Source: Flexilinea sp. (lineage in GTDB: Bacteria > Chloroflexota > Anaerolineae > Anaerolineales > Anaerolineaceae). Taken from it: a stretch of 42,315 bases of DNA. A model generated the notes under the pieces. It had not been told where the DNA came from. It made no database searches and saw nothing but the letters and a program-made list of their open reading frames with translations. The stretch is taken from contig JASBYO010000010.1 in assembly GCA_029983925.1 (NCBI GenBank), positions 1-42,315 of the forward strand. Direction: 5' to 3'. The position numbers and the translations under genes are program-made. This document shows, piece after piece, positions 1 to 8,283 of the stretch (the first letter of the stretch is position 1; each line of letters opens with the position of its first letter).

Positions 1-1
1 T

Positions 2-94
2 TATGGCAGATCTGCGTTTCTAAATTATGAAATTTCCATAGGCTCGTTACGCGTTATAAAAAGAAATAGCGACGATGGAGAGCCGGCGGGATGA
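2..94 (+). CDS. possible 3' end of a gene cut by the window edge
   Basis: An open frame enters from the left edge and stops with TGA at 92-94, giving 30 residues that look protein-like (mixed hydrophobic and charged, ending in an acidic Gly/Ala tail). The other two plus frames stop sooner or look less like protein. Two ATA codons are unusual for this window, which weakens the case. I do not recognise the product. If real, it is the C-terminus of a gene lying 137 bases before the glycosyltransferase at 231. Confidence 0.3.
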   Translation, partial: YGRSAFLNYEISIGSLRVIKRNSDDGEPAG

Positions 95-156
95 CGAGCG
101 GATCGATTTATTTCTTATTTACGGGGCGCGCTCCTTTTTGAATCCCGCGAACCTTT

Positions 157-162
157 TATAAT
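157..162 (+). promoter_or_regulatory. -10-like TATAAT before the glycosyltransferase block
   Basis: A perfect TATAAT lies about 69 bases before the ATG at 231. No good -35 is visible at 16-18 bp. A weak Shine-Dalgarno sequence (GAAAGGA, 220-226) precedes the ATG. The promoter call is an inference from position. Confidence 0.3.
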
Positions 163-230
163 TACCGGTAACGATAACCAACCGCGCCGCTTTCAGCGAG
201 CGCGATCGATCTTGATATTGAAAGGACGCG

Positions 231-2762
231 ATGGACCGCGATCGGGAAACGCCCTCAACCGCGATTTATTTTCAGGCACTCGGAATCTTCTTTTCCCTCA
301 TGGCGCTGATCCTGGCGCTTTTTCAGCCGCTTCGCGTCGGCGCCGGGTTTTGGACGTTTTCGGCGACGCGCCTGCTGGCAACGCTTTTGCCGGTCGGCGT
401 TTTGGTTTCGGCTTGGTCGGTTCGTCCTGCTTCCGCTATGAATAAAAAACTATGCGCACTCCTTGAAGCAGAATCGCGGCGTTTTGATTTACTATGCGGA
501 TTGGCGCTCATGTGCGTCCTGGCTGCGCTGCCGCCGCTTTTCGCTCGGCTGCGCTTCGGAACAACCGGCGATTTTGTCGACCGCGTCATTTATACCCATG
601 CCGATACCGTCGCGCTGAGCGTTTGGGGTTTGGCCGCGCTTATCATCCCGTTCGCGCTCAGGCCTCGGCTCGACAGGATAAAATTCGATCCCCGGACGCT
701 AAGGATATTCTTCGGATTCATTGCCGCGACGGGATCGATCGCCTTTTTTATTCGTCGGACGGGGCTTGGGCTGACGAAGGAAAACGCCTTTTGGGGCGAA
801 CCGACCGTCCCGCTCCTCGAGATTCATTTTCTTATCGCGTTTCTGATCCTTTGGTTTGTCCAGCGTTTCGTCGGCGGTTCCCGCCCCGGTTTCAGCGGAC
901 GCGCGGATTTCAGGATCGGTCTGGCGATTTACCTGCTGGCGGTCCTGATATGGCTTTCGATCCCGAATCGGGAAGGTTTCTTTTCGCCGCCGGGACGCGC
1001 GCCGAATTTTGAGCTTTATCCGTTTTCGGACGGCGCGTTCTATGGCCACTATGCGCGCGCGTTGATTAATGGTATGGGTTATAAAGGCGCGGATATTCCC
1101 CCGCGGCCGTTGTATATTTTGACCTTGGCGCTCTGTCATCTGCCGTTCGGAAATTCGTATCCGGCGGTCGTATTTTGCCAGACGTTGATCTTGGCGCTGA
1201 TTCCTGTCCTGATTTTCCGGGTCGGAAACGAGCTTCATAGCCGGGAGGCGGGCATCGCCGCCGCCGTTCTTTACCTTTTTCGCGAGGTACACGCGATCAA
1301 CGCCGCGCCGTACGCGCATAACGTTTCCAACACGAAGTATTTTTTCGCCGATCTGCCGGCGGCGTTGGCGGCGGCGTTTTTCTTCTGGATGACGATTCGA
1401 TTGGTCAGGTCGCTGCGTTCGGATACAAATTCGAACGCAGCTCAATCCGCTTTTTACGCGCTGATGAGCGGCGGGGCGTTGGGATTGGCGGCGCTGATCC
1501 GGACGCAGAGTTTATTCCTGATCCTGATCGCGCTGCCATCGGTTCTTTTCGTTAACTTCCGGAAATCTTCCGAGCGGCGGCTTAGATCGCTGCCGCGACG
1601 GCTGGGATTGGCGGCGTTGATCTTTCTCGGCGTGATCCTGACGGTTTCGCCCTGGCTGATTCGGAACCGCGCGATCGCGGGCAGTTTCGTTTTCGACCAT
1701 CCGCGCACGCAGACGGGCGAATTGGCGGCCAGTTATAATATAGGCGGTTTGGACCTGACGCGCGAACCCGACATGAGCGACGGGGCGTATCAGGAGAAAC
1801 TTTCGGCCGCGATCCGCCTCAATCTGATCCGTTATCCGGATCGGATCGCCTCGTTCGTCACGGCGCATTTCTTTAATGCGCTCATCGCTTCCGTCCGTCT
1901 TTTCCCGATCCGTCCGGCGCTGAGTGAATACCGCGAGCTTTGGGGCGGGACGCCGTTCTGGGAAACAGGCCTGATTTCGGAATCGCCCGCGCTCGTCGCC
2001 TTGGGATTCGTTATTTCCTGCCTGCTTCTTGCGTCCGGAATCGCCGCAGCGGTGCGGTGGCGCGGGTTCCCCGCGGGGCTGCCGCTGATCGGATTGATCC
2101 TTTTTCATTTCAGCACTGCGCTCGGGCGTTATTCCGCCGGACGGTACCTGATCCCGCTGGATTGGGCGCTTTTCGTTTATTTCGGCGCGGCGTTGGCGTC
2201 GTTAACTTTTTCGCTGCGCCGCGCGAGCGGGTTTCAGCTTGAGACGGTCGATTCGTCCGCGGCTCAGGGGCCCGCGTTGGGGAACGCTCGGATTGGCGCG
2301 AAATCTTTGATCTTCGCTGCGGGTACGTTCCTGATCATCGGCTGCGCGCTGCCTTTGGCGGCGAAAGCGTTTCCGCTGACGCTTCCCGATTCAAGCCGGA
2401 CGACGGCGGCGGAGAAACTGGCGTTGACGGAAACGGCTGCGGCGCGATACGATTATTTAGGCGGCGCGATCGCGATTTATCCTCGTTATTATGAAGCGGG
2501 AAGCGGCGAGCCGGAAAGCGCGAAGGCCGGGTATGGAACCGCCCCGGAAGGACGGCTGATGTTCCTGACGCTGGCTCCGGAAGGTTTCGGAACGATCCGG
2601 CTGAGCTTAGACGAAGCGCCGGATTTCTTCCCGGATAACGCGACGGTTTGGGTTGCCGGGTCGCTGAACGGCGCGGTCACGGACGCGGCGCTTGTCCTGG
2701 TTGAAGCGGAAGGGAGATCGAAGCTCTACCGGGCGTCGTCGCGGCAATCTGAAACGGATTAA
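231..2762 (+). CDS. large polytopic membrane protein, GT-C type glycosyltransferase-like
   Basis: 843 residues, mostly hydrophobic helices alternating with short polar loops, so an integral membrane protein. The acidic motif FSDGAFYGHYA (Asp about residue 267), followed by A-L-x-N-G-x-G-Y, resembles the first extracytoplasmic loop of GT-C enzymes (ArnT/PMT-like), where an Asp/Glu is catalytic. These families move a sugar from a polyprenyl-phosphate carrier to lipid, protein or glycan outside the membrane. About 240 residues with several helices precede this motif, which is long for GT39-like proteins. The last 130 residues (after about 710) look soluble and probably lie outside the cell. ATG 231 follows GAAAGGA. 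It heads a block with a sugar oxidoreductase and two further GT-C-like proteins. Donor and acceptor cannot be read from the sequence. Confidence 0.8.
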   Translation: MDRDRETPSTAIYFQALGIFFSLMALILALFQPLRVGAGFWTFSATRLLATLLPVGVLVSAWSVRPASAMNKKLCALLEAESRRFDLLCGLALMCVLAALPPLFARLRFGTTGDFVDRVIYTHADTVALSVWGLAALIIPFALRPRLDRIKFDPRTLRIFFGFIAATGSIAFFIRRTGLGLTKENAFWGEPTVPLLEIHFLIAFLILWFVQRFVGGSRPGFSGRADFRIGLAIYLLAVLIWLSIPNREGFFSPPGRAPNFELYPFSDGAFYGHYARALINGMGYKGADIPPRPLYILTLALCHLPFGNSYPAVVFCQTLILALIPVLIFRVGNELHSREAGIAAAVLYLFREVHAINAAPYAHNVSNTKYFFADLPAALAAAFFFWMTIRLVRSLRSDTNSNAAQSAFYALMSGGALGLAALIRTQSLFLILIALPSVLFVNFRKSSERRLRSLPRRLGLAALIFLGVILTVSPWLIRNRAIAGSFVFDHPRTQTGELAASYNIGGLDLTREPDMSDGAYQEKLSAAIRLNLIRYPDRIASFVTAHFFNALIASVRLFPIRPALSEYRELWGGTPFWETGLISESPALVALGFVISCLLLASGIAAAVRWRGFPAGLPLIGLILFHFSTALGRYSAGRYLIPLDWALFVYFGAALASLTFSLRRASGFQLETVDSSAAQGPALGNARIGAKSLIFAAGTFLIIGCALPLAAKAFPLTLPDSSRTTAAEKLALTETAAARYDYLGGAIAIYPRYYEAGSGEPESAKAGYGTAPEGRLMFLTLAPEGFGTIRLSLDEAPDFFPDNATVWVAGSLNGAVTDAALVLVEAEGRSKLYRASSRQSETD

Positions 2763-2810
2763 CGCTCGTTGTCGATACGAACGGGATCTTGAATCGGAAG
2801 GAGAAGAGAG

Positions 2811-3794
2811 ATGAAATTTTTAGTCGCCGGTTTCGGCTCAATCGGCCGCCGTCATTTACGTAATTTACGGACGTTGGGAGAAGAGGACCTGATCGTGCTG
2901 CGTTCGGGAAAAAGCACGCTGCCTGACGAGGAGATTAAGGATTTGCCCTGCGTGGCGACGATCGCGGAAGCGCTGGCTTACCGGCCGGACGGCGTCGTCG
3001 TCGCCAATCCGACCGCGCTGCATCTGGCGGTCGCGCTGCCGGCGTTGGAAGCCGGCTGTTCCGTCTTGATGGAAAAACCGATCGACGGGGCGCTCGAACC
3101 GATTTTAGCGCGGAAGGCGGCGTTGGAGGCCGCGTCGGATCGTTTCCTGATGGGGTATCAGTATCGCTTCCATCCCGGTCTGATTCGCGTTCATGAATTA
3201 ATCGAAGCCGGCGAGATCGGACGCGTTTTATCCTACCGCGTTTATTGGGGCGAATACCTCCCTGATTGGCACCCCTGGGAAGATTACCGCCGCAGCTATG
3301 CGGCGCGCGCCGATCTGGGCGGCGGCGTTCTGCTGACGCTTTGTCATCCGCTCGATTACTGCCGTTGGCTCTTCGGCGAGGCGACGCGGATTTGGGGTTT
3401 CAATGGAAAAGTTTCCGATCTGGAAATCGACGTGGACGATCTGGCGGAAATCGGGCTGCGTCATGAAAACGGCGCGATCGGTTCGATTCATCTCGATTAT
3501 TATCGCCGCGTCTCTCGGAATGACGCCGAAATCGTCGGGACGGAAGGCGTGATCCGCTGGCGTAACGAGGATGGGCAGATATGCCTGATTAAGCCCAACG
3601 GCGAAACGATCGTTTGGACGCCGCCGGCGGGATACGAACGAAACTGGCTGTTCATCGACGAGATGCGCCATTTTATCGCTGTGACGCGCGGCGAAGAAAA
3701 ACCGGCCTGTACGTTGGACGACGGGCTGCGCGCCATGCGCATGATCGAAGGATTGCAGGTTTCGTCAACGGAGGAGCGCTTTGTCCGTTTGTAA
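2811..3794 (+). CDS. Gfo/Idh/MocA family oxidoreductase
   Basis: 327 residues. The N-terminal Rossmann fold carries the dinucleotide-binding motif GFGSIGRRH (residues 7-15). The family's EKP motif is at 88-90, with the catalytic Lys at 89. A C-terminal Gfo/Idh substrate-binding domain follows, including the YQYRFHPG segment and a GGVLLTLCHPLDY segment that supplies the usual His. The length is typical. Family members oxidise or reduce sugars, inositols or nucleotide sugars with NAD(P)H. The ATG follows a GGAGAAGAGAG Shine-Dalgarno sequence. Its 3' end overlaps the next gene by 14 bases, so the two are probably co-translated. The context suggests it prepares or modifies a sugar used by the flanking membrane glycosyltransferases; that role is inferred. 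Confidence 0.88.
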   Translation: MKFLVAGFGSIGRRHLRNLRTLGEEDLIVLRSGKSTLPDEEIKDLPCVATIAEALAYRPDGVVVANPTALHLAVALPALEAGCSVLMEKPIDGALEPILARKAALEAASDRFLMGYQYRFHPGLIRVHELIEAGEIGRVLSYRVYWGEYLPDWHPWEDYRRSYAARADLGGGVLLTLCHPLDYCRWLFGEATRIWGFNGKVSDLEIDVDDLAEIGLRHENGAIGSIHLDYYRRVSRNDAEIVGTEGVIRWRNEDGQICLIKPNGETIVWTPPAGYERNWLFIDEMRHFIAVTRGEEKPACTLDDGLRAMRMIEGLQVSSTEERFVRL

Positions 3795-5604
3795 GCGCGC
3801 GTTTTACGGGGCGCGGCCGTTTTCCCGAAAGGACCCGCGGCTGATCCTGATCGACGCGGCGGCGCTGGCCGGTTTTCTCCTGTTTGGCCTGCTGTTTACG
3901 CGTCCGCTCTGGCGCGACGTCAGCGGTTCGATCGTCGGACGCGTCGGCGATAATATCTATTTTATTTGGCTGACCGGCTGGTTCAAGAAAGCGTATTTCA
4001 GCTTGGGCGTCGATCCGATGAACGTCGGTTTCCTAAACTATCCGGCGGGGTGGAGCCTGGCTTCGACGGAAATCGCTCCGGCGCAGTTGGCGCTGGCGGT
4101 TCCTTTCGCTCTGATCGGCGGCGAAACTTTCGGTTATAACGCGGCGATGCTGCTGAGCTTCGCGCTATCGGGCTGGATTTGTTATCTGTGGCTGACGTCG
4201 CTGAGCGGATCGCGCCTGGCCGGCTTCATTGCGGGCGGACTCTTCGCCTGCCTCCCTTATCGTCAGGCGCATTTTCTGGCGGGGCACCTTAATTTGTCCG
4301 GGACGCAGTGGATTCCGCTCTTCTTCTGGGGTTGGCTCGACTTGCTGAACGCCGATTCCGCGGCGCACAGCGCGAACCGGCGCGCGGCGTGGATGGCGGC
4401 GCTCGGTTTAGGGCTGACTGCGCTTTGCTCCCAGTATTACGTCTTCATGGTCATTTTTATCGCCGGCGCGCTTTTTCTGATTACGCTGCTGATCCGGCGC
4501 GGCGAGCTGATCCGCTCGGTTTCGTTTTGGAAATCGCTGGGACTGACGCTCCTGTTATCGCTGCCGCTGCTTGTCGTCGCCGAGCTGCCGTTCCTGGCGT
4601 TAGACGCCGCCGGCGGAATGCCCGACCGCGATATTTCTTCCGTCCGTCCGTACTCCGCTTCCCTTAGCGATTTCCTGCTCCCCGCGACGACCCATTTTGC
4701 GTTCGGCAATTGGATCGGCGCGCGCTTCAATCGCGATCTCTGGATCGAGTCGACGCTCTATATCGGGATCATCGCGGCCTCGCTTTTCATTTTCGGCGCG
4801 ATCCGCCGGGATGAAACGGCGCGGACGCGGCGGCTATGGACGCTGCTGATCCTGGGCGTTTTCGTTTCGGCGCTGTTAGCGATGGGAACCGATCTGCACT
4901 GGAACGAACGCCCGCTTGAAATCCCGTTGCCGGCGTTTCTCGCTGAACGCTTCGGACGCGAAACTGTTCCGCTGCTGCTGCCCGGTTATTTCCTGTTCAA
5001 ATATTTCCCGTTTTACGCTAAGATCCGGGCCATGATGCGTTTTGGGCTGTTCAGCGGCTTCTTTATCGCCGTCGGGGCGGGGCTCGGCGCGGCCGCTCTG
5101 TTGAACCGCTTTAACGGGCGCGCGCGAACGCTGTTGTTCGCCGCGTTATTCGCGCTCTGCCTGGCGGATTTTTATCCGAAAGCGGCCGCGGAAACGGCGG
5201 AAATCGCGCCGCGTCCGGTCGCCGTCTGGCTCTCGGGTCAGTCGGATCATCGCGCCGTCATGCGCGTTCCGTTTTACTTGAACGACGACCAGGCCGGGAC
5301 GTACGATACGCTTTATCATGAAAAACCGTTCATCGGCGGTTTTTTCAATGCGTTTCCGACGGCGCAGTACCGCGAGATTCGTCCGGTTATGGAGACGTTC
5401 CCGTCGGCCGGAGCGCTCGATGCGGCGCGTTCGCTCGGCGTCGGTTATTTCCTGATCGAGGCTGATCCGGATCTTCCCTTTCCGGAACGGACCGCGGTTC
5501 AGTCCGCGATCGTCATGGAAGCGGAAGCCGCCGGGTTGGTTCGGTTGTATGAAGATGAGACGGTCGTCGTGATGACGTACGACGGCCCGTTGGAGACGGA
5601 ATGA
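3781..5604 (+). CDS. polytopic membrane protein, GT-C/YfhO-like glycosyltransferase candidate
   Basis: 607 residues with roughly ten or more hydrophobic helices and a soluble C-terminal tail from about residue 465. A GDNIYF motif (Asp57) follows the first helix, matching the place of the catalytic acid in GT-C enzymes. TTG at 3781 is taken as the start because GGAGG at 3770-3774 sits at good spacing and the frame lies inside the end of the oxidoreductase gene. The stop overlaps the next start as ATGA (5601-5604), which indicates tight translational coupling. A role in glycosylating envelope lipids or polymers outside the membrane is inferred; no specific substrate can be given. Confidence 0.78.
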   Translation: MSVCKRAFYGARPFSRKDPRLILIDAAALAGFLLFGLLFTRPLWRDVSGSIVGRVGDNIYFIWLTGWFKKAYFSLGVDPMNVGFLNYPAGWSLASTEIAPAQLALAVPFALIGGETFGYNAAMLLSFALSGWICYLWLTSLSGSRLAGFIAGGLFACLPYRQAHFLAGHLNLSGTQWIPLFFWGWLDLLNADSAAHSANRRAAWMAALGLGLTALCSQYYVFMVIFIAGALFLITLLIRRGELIRSVSFWKSLGLTLLLSLPLLVVAELPFLALDAAGGMPDRDISSVRPYSASLSDFLLPATTHFAFGNWIGARFNRDLWIESTLYIGIIAASLFIFGAIRRDETARTRRLWTLLILGVFVSALLAMGTDLHWNERPLEIPLPAFLAERFGRETVPLLLPGYFLFKYFPFYAKIRAMMRFGLFSGFFIAVGAGLGAAALLNRFNGRARTLLFAALFALCLADFYPKAAAETAEIAPRPVAVWLSGQSDHRAVMRVPFYLNDDQAGTYDTLYHEKPFIGGFFNAFPTAQYREIRPVMETFPSAGALDAARSLGVGYFLIEADPDLPFPERTAVQSAIVMEAEAAGLVRLYEDETVVVMTYDGPLETE

Positions 5605-7283
5605 CAGACTTAGAAAAAAAGAAGACTGACGCGGACCTTTTCGGCGGCGCGTCAATCGGCAACCAGGTATGCCTGTTGTTCGGCTGCGCGGTCTGCGCGC
5701 TGGTCGGGGCCGCTATTCTGCGCGTCAGTATGGCGCACGGGGCCGGTATCGGCGGCGACACGGTTATCTATCTCGAATCGGCGTGGAACTTCGCCGCCGG
5801 GCGGGGCGTCGGGTTAATTCAGCCGGACGATTCGTTTCGCCTGATCCCGTATTTTCCGCCGTTGTATCCGGGCGTTTTGGCGGTCTTCTCCGCTTTCGGC
5901 GTGAACCTGACGGACGCCGCGGTTTGGATCAACCTGATCTGTTTCGCGCTGACGGTCGGGCTGTTGAGTTACGCGGCGGGACGCGCCGCCGGACGTTGGT
6001 ACGTAGGAACGCTGACCGGCCTCTTTTTAGCCGGTTCGCCGATCCTGATCCCCGGTTATTCCTGGGCGATGTCGGAACCGTTGGCGAACGCTTTGGGATT
6101 GGCGGCGTTGTGGCTGCTGATTCGTTCGATTCGGAACGAGCCCGGGCGATCGGAGACGTTTTTTTCGATCGTCTGCGCCGGGCTGGCGGGACTAACGCGC
6201 TATTCGATGGTGATCGTTCCGGCGGTCGGCTTCTTCATGATCGTGATTCTGAGCCGCGCGCCGGTCCGACGGAGAATCGGCGCTGCGCTGATCTACTTGG
6301 TCGGATCGATGGCCCCGGTGACAGGTTGGATGGCCTATGATCGGGCGCGGACGGCGACGACGGCTTCGCGTTCGTTCGTCGAACGATCCGGGATGCTCGC
6401 CGAAATTGGACGCTACCTGGGTCAGGCGGACGCCGTTCTGCAGGGCTGGCTGCTGCCGGAATCCTGGATCGCGGCGGCCGGCCGCTTCGGAAATTTCCTG
6501 ACGCTTCTTTCGCTCGCGTTAACCGCGATCGTTTTGATCGTTTTTTTCGCCGCGCTGACGGTTCGCCTGACGCGCGCCGAAACGAAACCCGATTTACGGC
6601 TGTCGCTGCTGCTGACGCTGACGACCTTCGATTTAGGCTACGCGGCGTTGATCGGCGCGGTTTCGGTTCTGACCTACCCCCCGATCACGATCGGCCAGCG
6701 TATGTTCCTGCCGGCGTATCTGGCGACGGTTTTGCTGATCGCGCTGCTCTTCGGCGCGGATTGGATCGAAAGCGAACGGCGCGGAAAAGTACGCTTCGCG
6801 TTGATGACGATCGCCGCTTTGACGGTCACGGCGTTTTTCGGTTTGCGCGGGGTTCGGATCGCGCGCCAAAACGCGATCGCAGGGTTCGCCTTCGACGCGC
6901 CGTCGTGGCGCGAATCGGATACGATCGCCGCGCTGAAAACGATGGCCGGCGATCGGACTGTCCTGATTTCGAATGAGGAGACGGCTTTGCGGCTGTACCT
7001 TGAAAGACCCGTCTGGCAGCTTAAAGAAATTTACGCCGAAGCGGGAGATCCGCTGCCGAAGCCGTACCGCGACCCCGACGCCGCGGGAGCAGATCCGGCG
7101 CGGACGGCGATTCTGAACGACGGCGGGCTGCTCGTCCTTTTCGACAGCTTTGAAGATCAACTTGCCGATATCTATGGCGCCGACGGACGCCGCCTCGCGG
7201 CGCAGCTGACCGAAGGATTGGAGCTGCTCTTTGACGGAGACGACGGCAGAATTTACCGTCACGGCGCGTCTGAAAGCGATTAA
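5601..7283 (+). CDS. glycosyltransferase family 39-like membrane protein
   Basis: 560 residues, many transmembrane helices, with the pattern GGDTVIYLESAWN (Asp53) after helix one. This fits the GT39/PMT-2 (dolichyl- or polyprenyl-phosphate-mannose-type) family, where an Asp in this loop is catalytic. The region after about residue 450 is more polar and likely extracytoplasmic. The ATG overlaps the previous stop (ATGA). It is the last gene of the block, and a hairpin with an 11-bp perfect stem follows at once. The three GT-C-like proteins differ clearly from each other, so they probably add different sugars or act on different acceptors. That is inference. Confidence 0.8.
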   Translation: MTDLEKKKTDADLFGGASIGNQVCLLFGCAVCALVGAAILRVSMAHGAGIGGDTVIYLESAWNFAAGRGVGLIQPDDSFRLIPYFPPLYPGVLAVFSAFGVNLTDAAVWINLICFALTVGLLSYAAGRAAGRWYVGTLTGLFLAGSPILIPGYSWAMSEPLANALGLAALWLLIRSIRNEPGRSETFFSIVCAGLAGLTRYSMVIVPAVGFFMIVILSRAPVRRRIGAALIYLVGSMAPVTGWMAYDRARTATTASRSFVERSGMLAEIGRYLGQADAVLQGWLLPESWIAAAGRFGNFLTLLSLALTAIVLIVFFAALTVRLTRAETKPDLRLSLLLTLTTFDLGYAALIGAVSVLTYPPITIGQRMFLPAYLATVLLIALLFGADWIESERRGKVRFALMTIAALTVTAFFGLRGVRIARQNAIAGFAFDAPSWRESDTIAALKTMAGDRTVLISNEETALRLYLERPVWQLKEIYAEAGDPLPKPYRDPDAAGADPARTAILNDGGLLVLFDSFEDQLADIYGADGRRLAAQLTEGLELLFDGDDGRIYRHGASESD

Positions 7284-7293
7284 GCCCTTGAAA

Positions 7294-7334
7294 TTAAGCC
7301 GAATGTACCGGAATATTCAGGATATTCGGCTTAA
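7294..7334 (+). terminator. hairpin after the glycosyltransferase block
   Basis: TTAAGCCGAAT (7294-7304) and ATTCGGCTTAA (7324-7334) form a perfect 11-bp stem with a 19-nt loop, 10 bases after the stop codon. There is no clear T-run, so this may be a Rho-assisted terminator or an mRNA 3' stabiliser. Confidence 0.55.
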
Positions 7335-7475
7335 ATATCTTGAACAGCCGCTTTTTAGCTGATATCCGTTTTCGCGTTTATCGTTTAAAACGAGCTTTTC
7401 CCTTGCGGAAAATGGAACAAATTCGCTCATTTTCACCCTAAAAAAAACCTTAAGTACGGAATCTTCCGGCGTATC

Positions 7476-7504
7476 TTGAGAGGGTTTCGGTTATATGCTA
7501 AAAT
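7476..7504 (+). promoter_or_regulatory. promoter of the nrdR-nrdJ operon
   Basis: TTGAGA (7476-7481), a 17-bp spacer and TAAAAT (7499-7504), with TGC directly before the -10 (an extended -10). This is one of the best promoters in the window. The predicted start is near 7511, leaving a leader of about 280 nt before the nrdR ATG at 7790. Confidence 0.65.
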
Positions 7505-7518
7505 AGCGATATCGCTAT
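7503..7518. promoter_or_regulatory. 16-bp perfect palindrome over the nrdR transcription start
   Basis: ATAGCGATATCGCTAT is perfectly palindromic. It begins inside the -10 box and covers the predicted +1, the position of a repressor operator. NrdR is the obvious candidate binder because it usually autoregulates RNR operons. However, the sequence does not match the common NrdR box (ACACTATATATAGTGT-like), so the binder is uncertain. Confidence 0.5.
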
Positions 7519-7789
7519 ATGCAGTGAGAGTTATTTTGTATAACCCAACATATGGCGATTTGGAAAAGCGAAATAAAACCTATATGTTTCGATTTCGCCT
7601 TTCATACCCGAGTAAAGCGCTTTATTTGCGATCCGGCGCAGCGGAAGCAAGTTGACATTCGGTAAATATAAACGGGCGTTTTTGCCGATTGGGTCGCATA
7701 GTAAAACGTCCGTATAAAAAAAAGCAAATGTTTTCTGTCTCGAACAAAGCGGAGAACATTTTTTATTGAGCCTGACAGGAGGATTCAAG
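7511..7789 (+). promoter_or_regulatory. structured 5' leader of nrdR-nrdJ, candidate attenuator or riboswitch
   Basis: About 280 nt between the predicted start and nrdR, with no credible gene. I see four inverted repeats in order: GCGAAAT/ATTTCGC (7568-7574 with 7592-7598); the palindrome TAAAGCGCTTTA (7613-7624); an 11-bp arm pair 7672-7682/7703-7713 with one G-U pair; and a terminator-like stem at 7726-7761 followed by T-rich sequence. The usual cobalamin-riboswitch boxes are not evident by eye. A regulatory RNA controlling B12-dependent ribonucleotide reductase is an inference from the layout. Confidence 0.5.
7726..7767 (+). terminator. terminator-like hairpin just before nrdR (attenuator)
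   Basis: AAATGTTTTCT (7726-7736) pairs with GGAGAACATTT (7751-7761) as 11 consecutive pairs, two of them G-U, around a 14-nt loop. It runs straight into TTTATT. It ends about 22 bases before the nrdR ATG and lies downstream of the only good promoter, so it would stop transcription before the operon unless it is disrupted. Confidence 0.5.
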
Positions 7790-8248
7790 ATGATTTGTCC
7801 GTTTTGCGGCGCGGAAAAAACGCGCGTTATCGACACCGGGGAGAAAAATGAAGGAACGGTCGTTCAGCGCCGCCGGCAGTGCGTCGCCTGCCGAAAGCGG
7901 TTTAATACTTACGAACGTTCGAGCCTCGGAATGCCGATGATTATCAAGGCGGACGGCTCGCGTCAGATTTTCAACCGCGAAAAACTGACGAAGGGGATTC
8001 AGACAGCCTGCGCGAAGCTTCTCGTTTCGAGCGCGCGGATCGACGCCTTAGTCGATGAAATCGAACGCGACCTTCAGAATTCGACAAAACGGGAAATCAA
8101 TTCGCGCGTTATTGGCGATAAGGTTATCGCCGGGCTGAAATCGATCCATCCGATCGCTTATATCCGTTATGCGATCGTATATTTTAAATACGACGATCTT
8201 TCGACGATCCGCGCCGAGATCGACCGACTGACCTCCGAAGGTCTCTAA
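7790..8248 (+). CDS. nrdR: transcriptional repressor NrdR
   Basis: 152 residues, the family's normal size. The N-terminal zinc ribbon has Cys3-x2-Cys6 and Cys31-x2-Cys34, with the basic QRRRQC segment that contacts DNA. An ATP-cone domain (about 49-139) senses ATP/dATP. NrdR represses ribonucleotide reductase genes when dATP is high. The start is set at ATG 7790 because AGGAGG (7778-7783) lies seven bases before it and the protein then begins MICPFCG as in homologues. An in-frame TTG at 7766 would add eight odd residues. It is followed after 35 bases by nrdJ, clearly its target and operon partner. The segment after the first knuckle reads IDTGEKNEG rather than the common VxDSR form. Confidence 0.95.
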   Translation: MICPFCGAEKTRVIDTGEKNEGTVVQRRRQCVACRKRFNTYERSSLGMPMIIKADGSRQIFNREKLTKGIQTACAKLLVSSARIDALVDEIERDLQNSTKREINSRVIGDKVIAGLKSIHPIAYIRYAIVYFKYDDLSTIRAEIDRLTSEGL

Positions 8249-8283
8249 AATATCCTTTACGGAAAAACTGGAGAATAAAAAAC

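Noticed and set aside
699-1445. Long minus-strand open frame (248 residues) inside the first glycosyltransferase gene
   Set aside because: Very rich in Arg, Gln and Asp with no hydrophobic core pattern, as expected for the antisense shadow of a GC-rich membrane-protein gene.
6633-7262. 209-residue minus-strand frame inside the third glycosyltransferase gene
   Set aside because: Arg/Gln-rich shadow with no domain; the plus-strand membrane protein is coherent throughout.
7511-7789. Standard cobalamin riboswitch in the nrdR-nrdJ leader
   Set aside because: I looked for the usual B12-box type conserved elements and did not see them. A covariance search would decide, so only a generic structured leader is claimed.
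7531-7836. 101-residue open frame on the minus strand over the nrdR leader
   Set aside because: It runs antisense through the leader hairpins and the nrdR start, lacks a ribosome site and has no recognisable domain. The leader explanation fits better.
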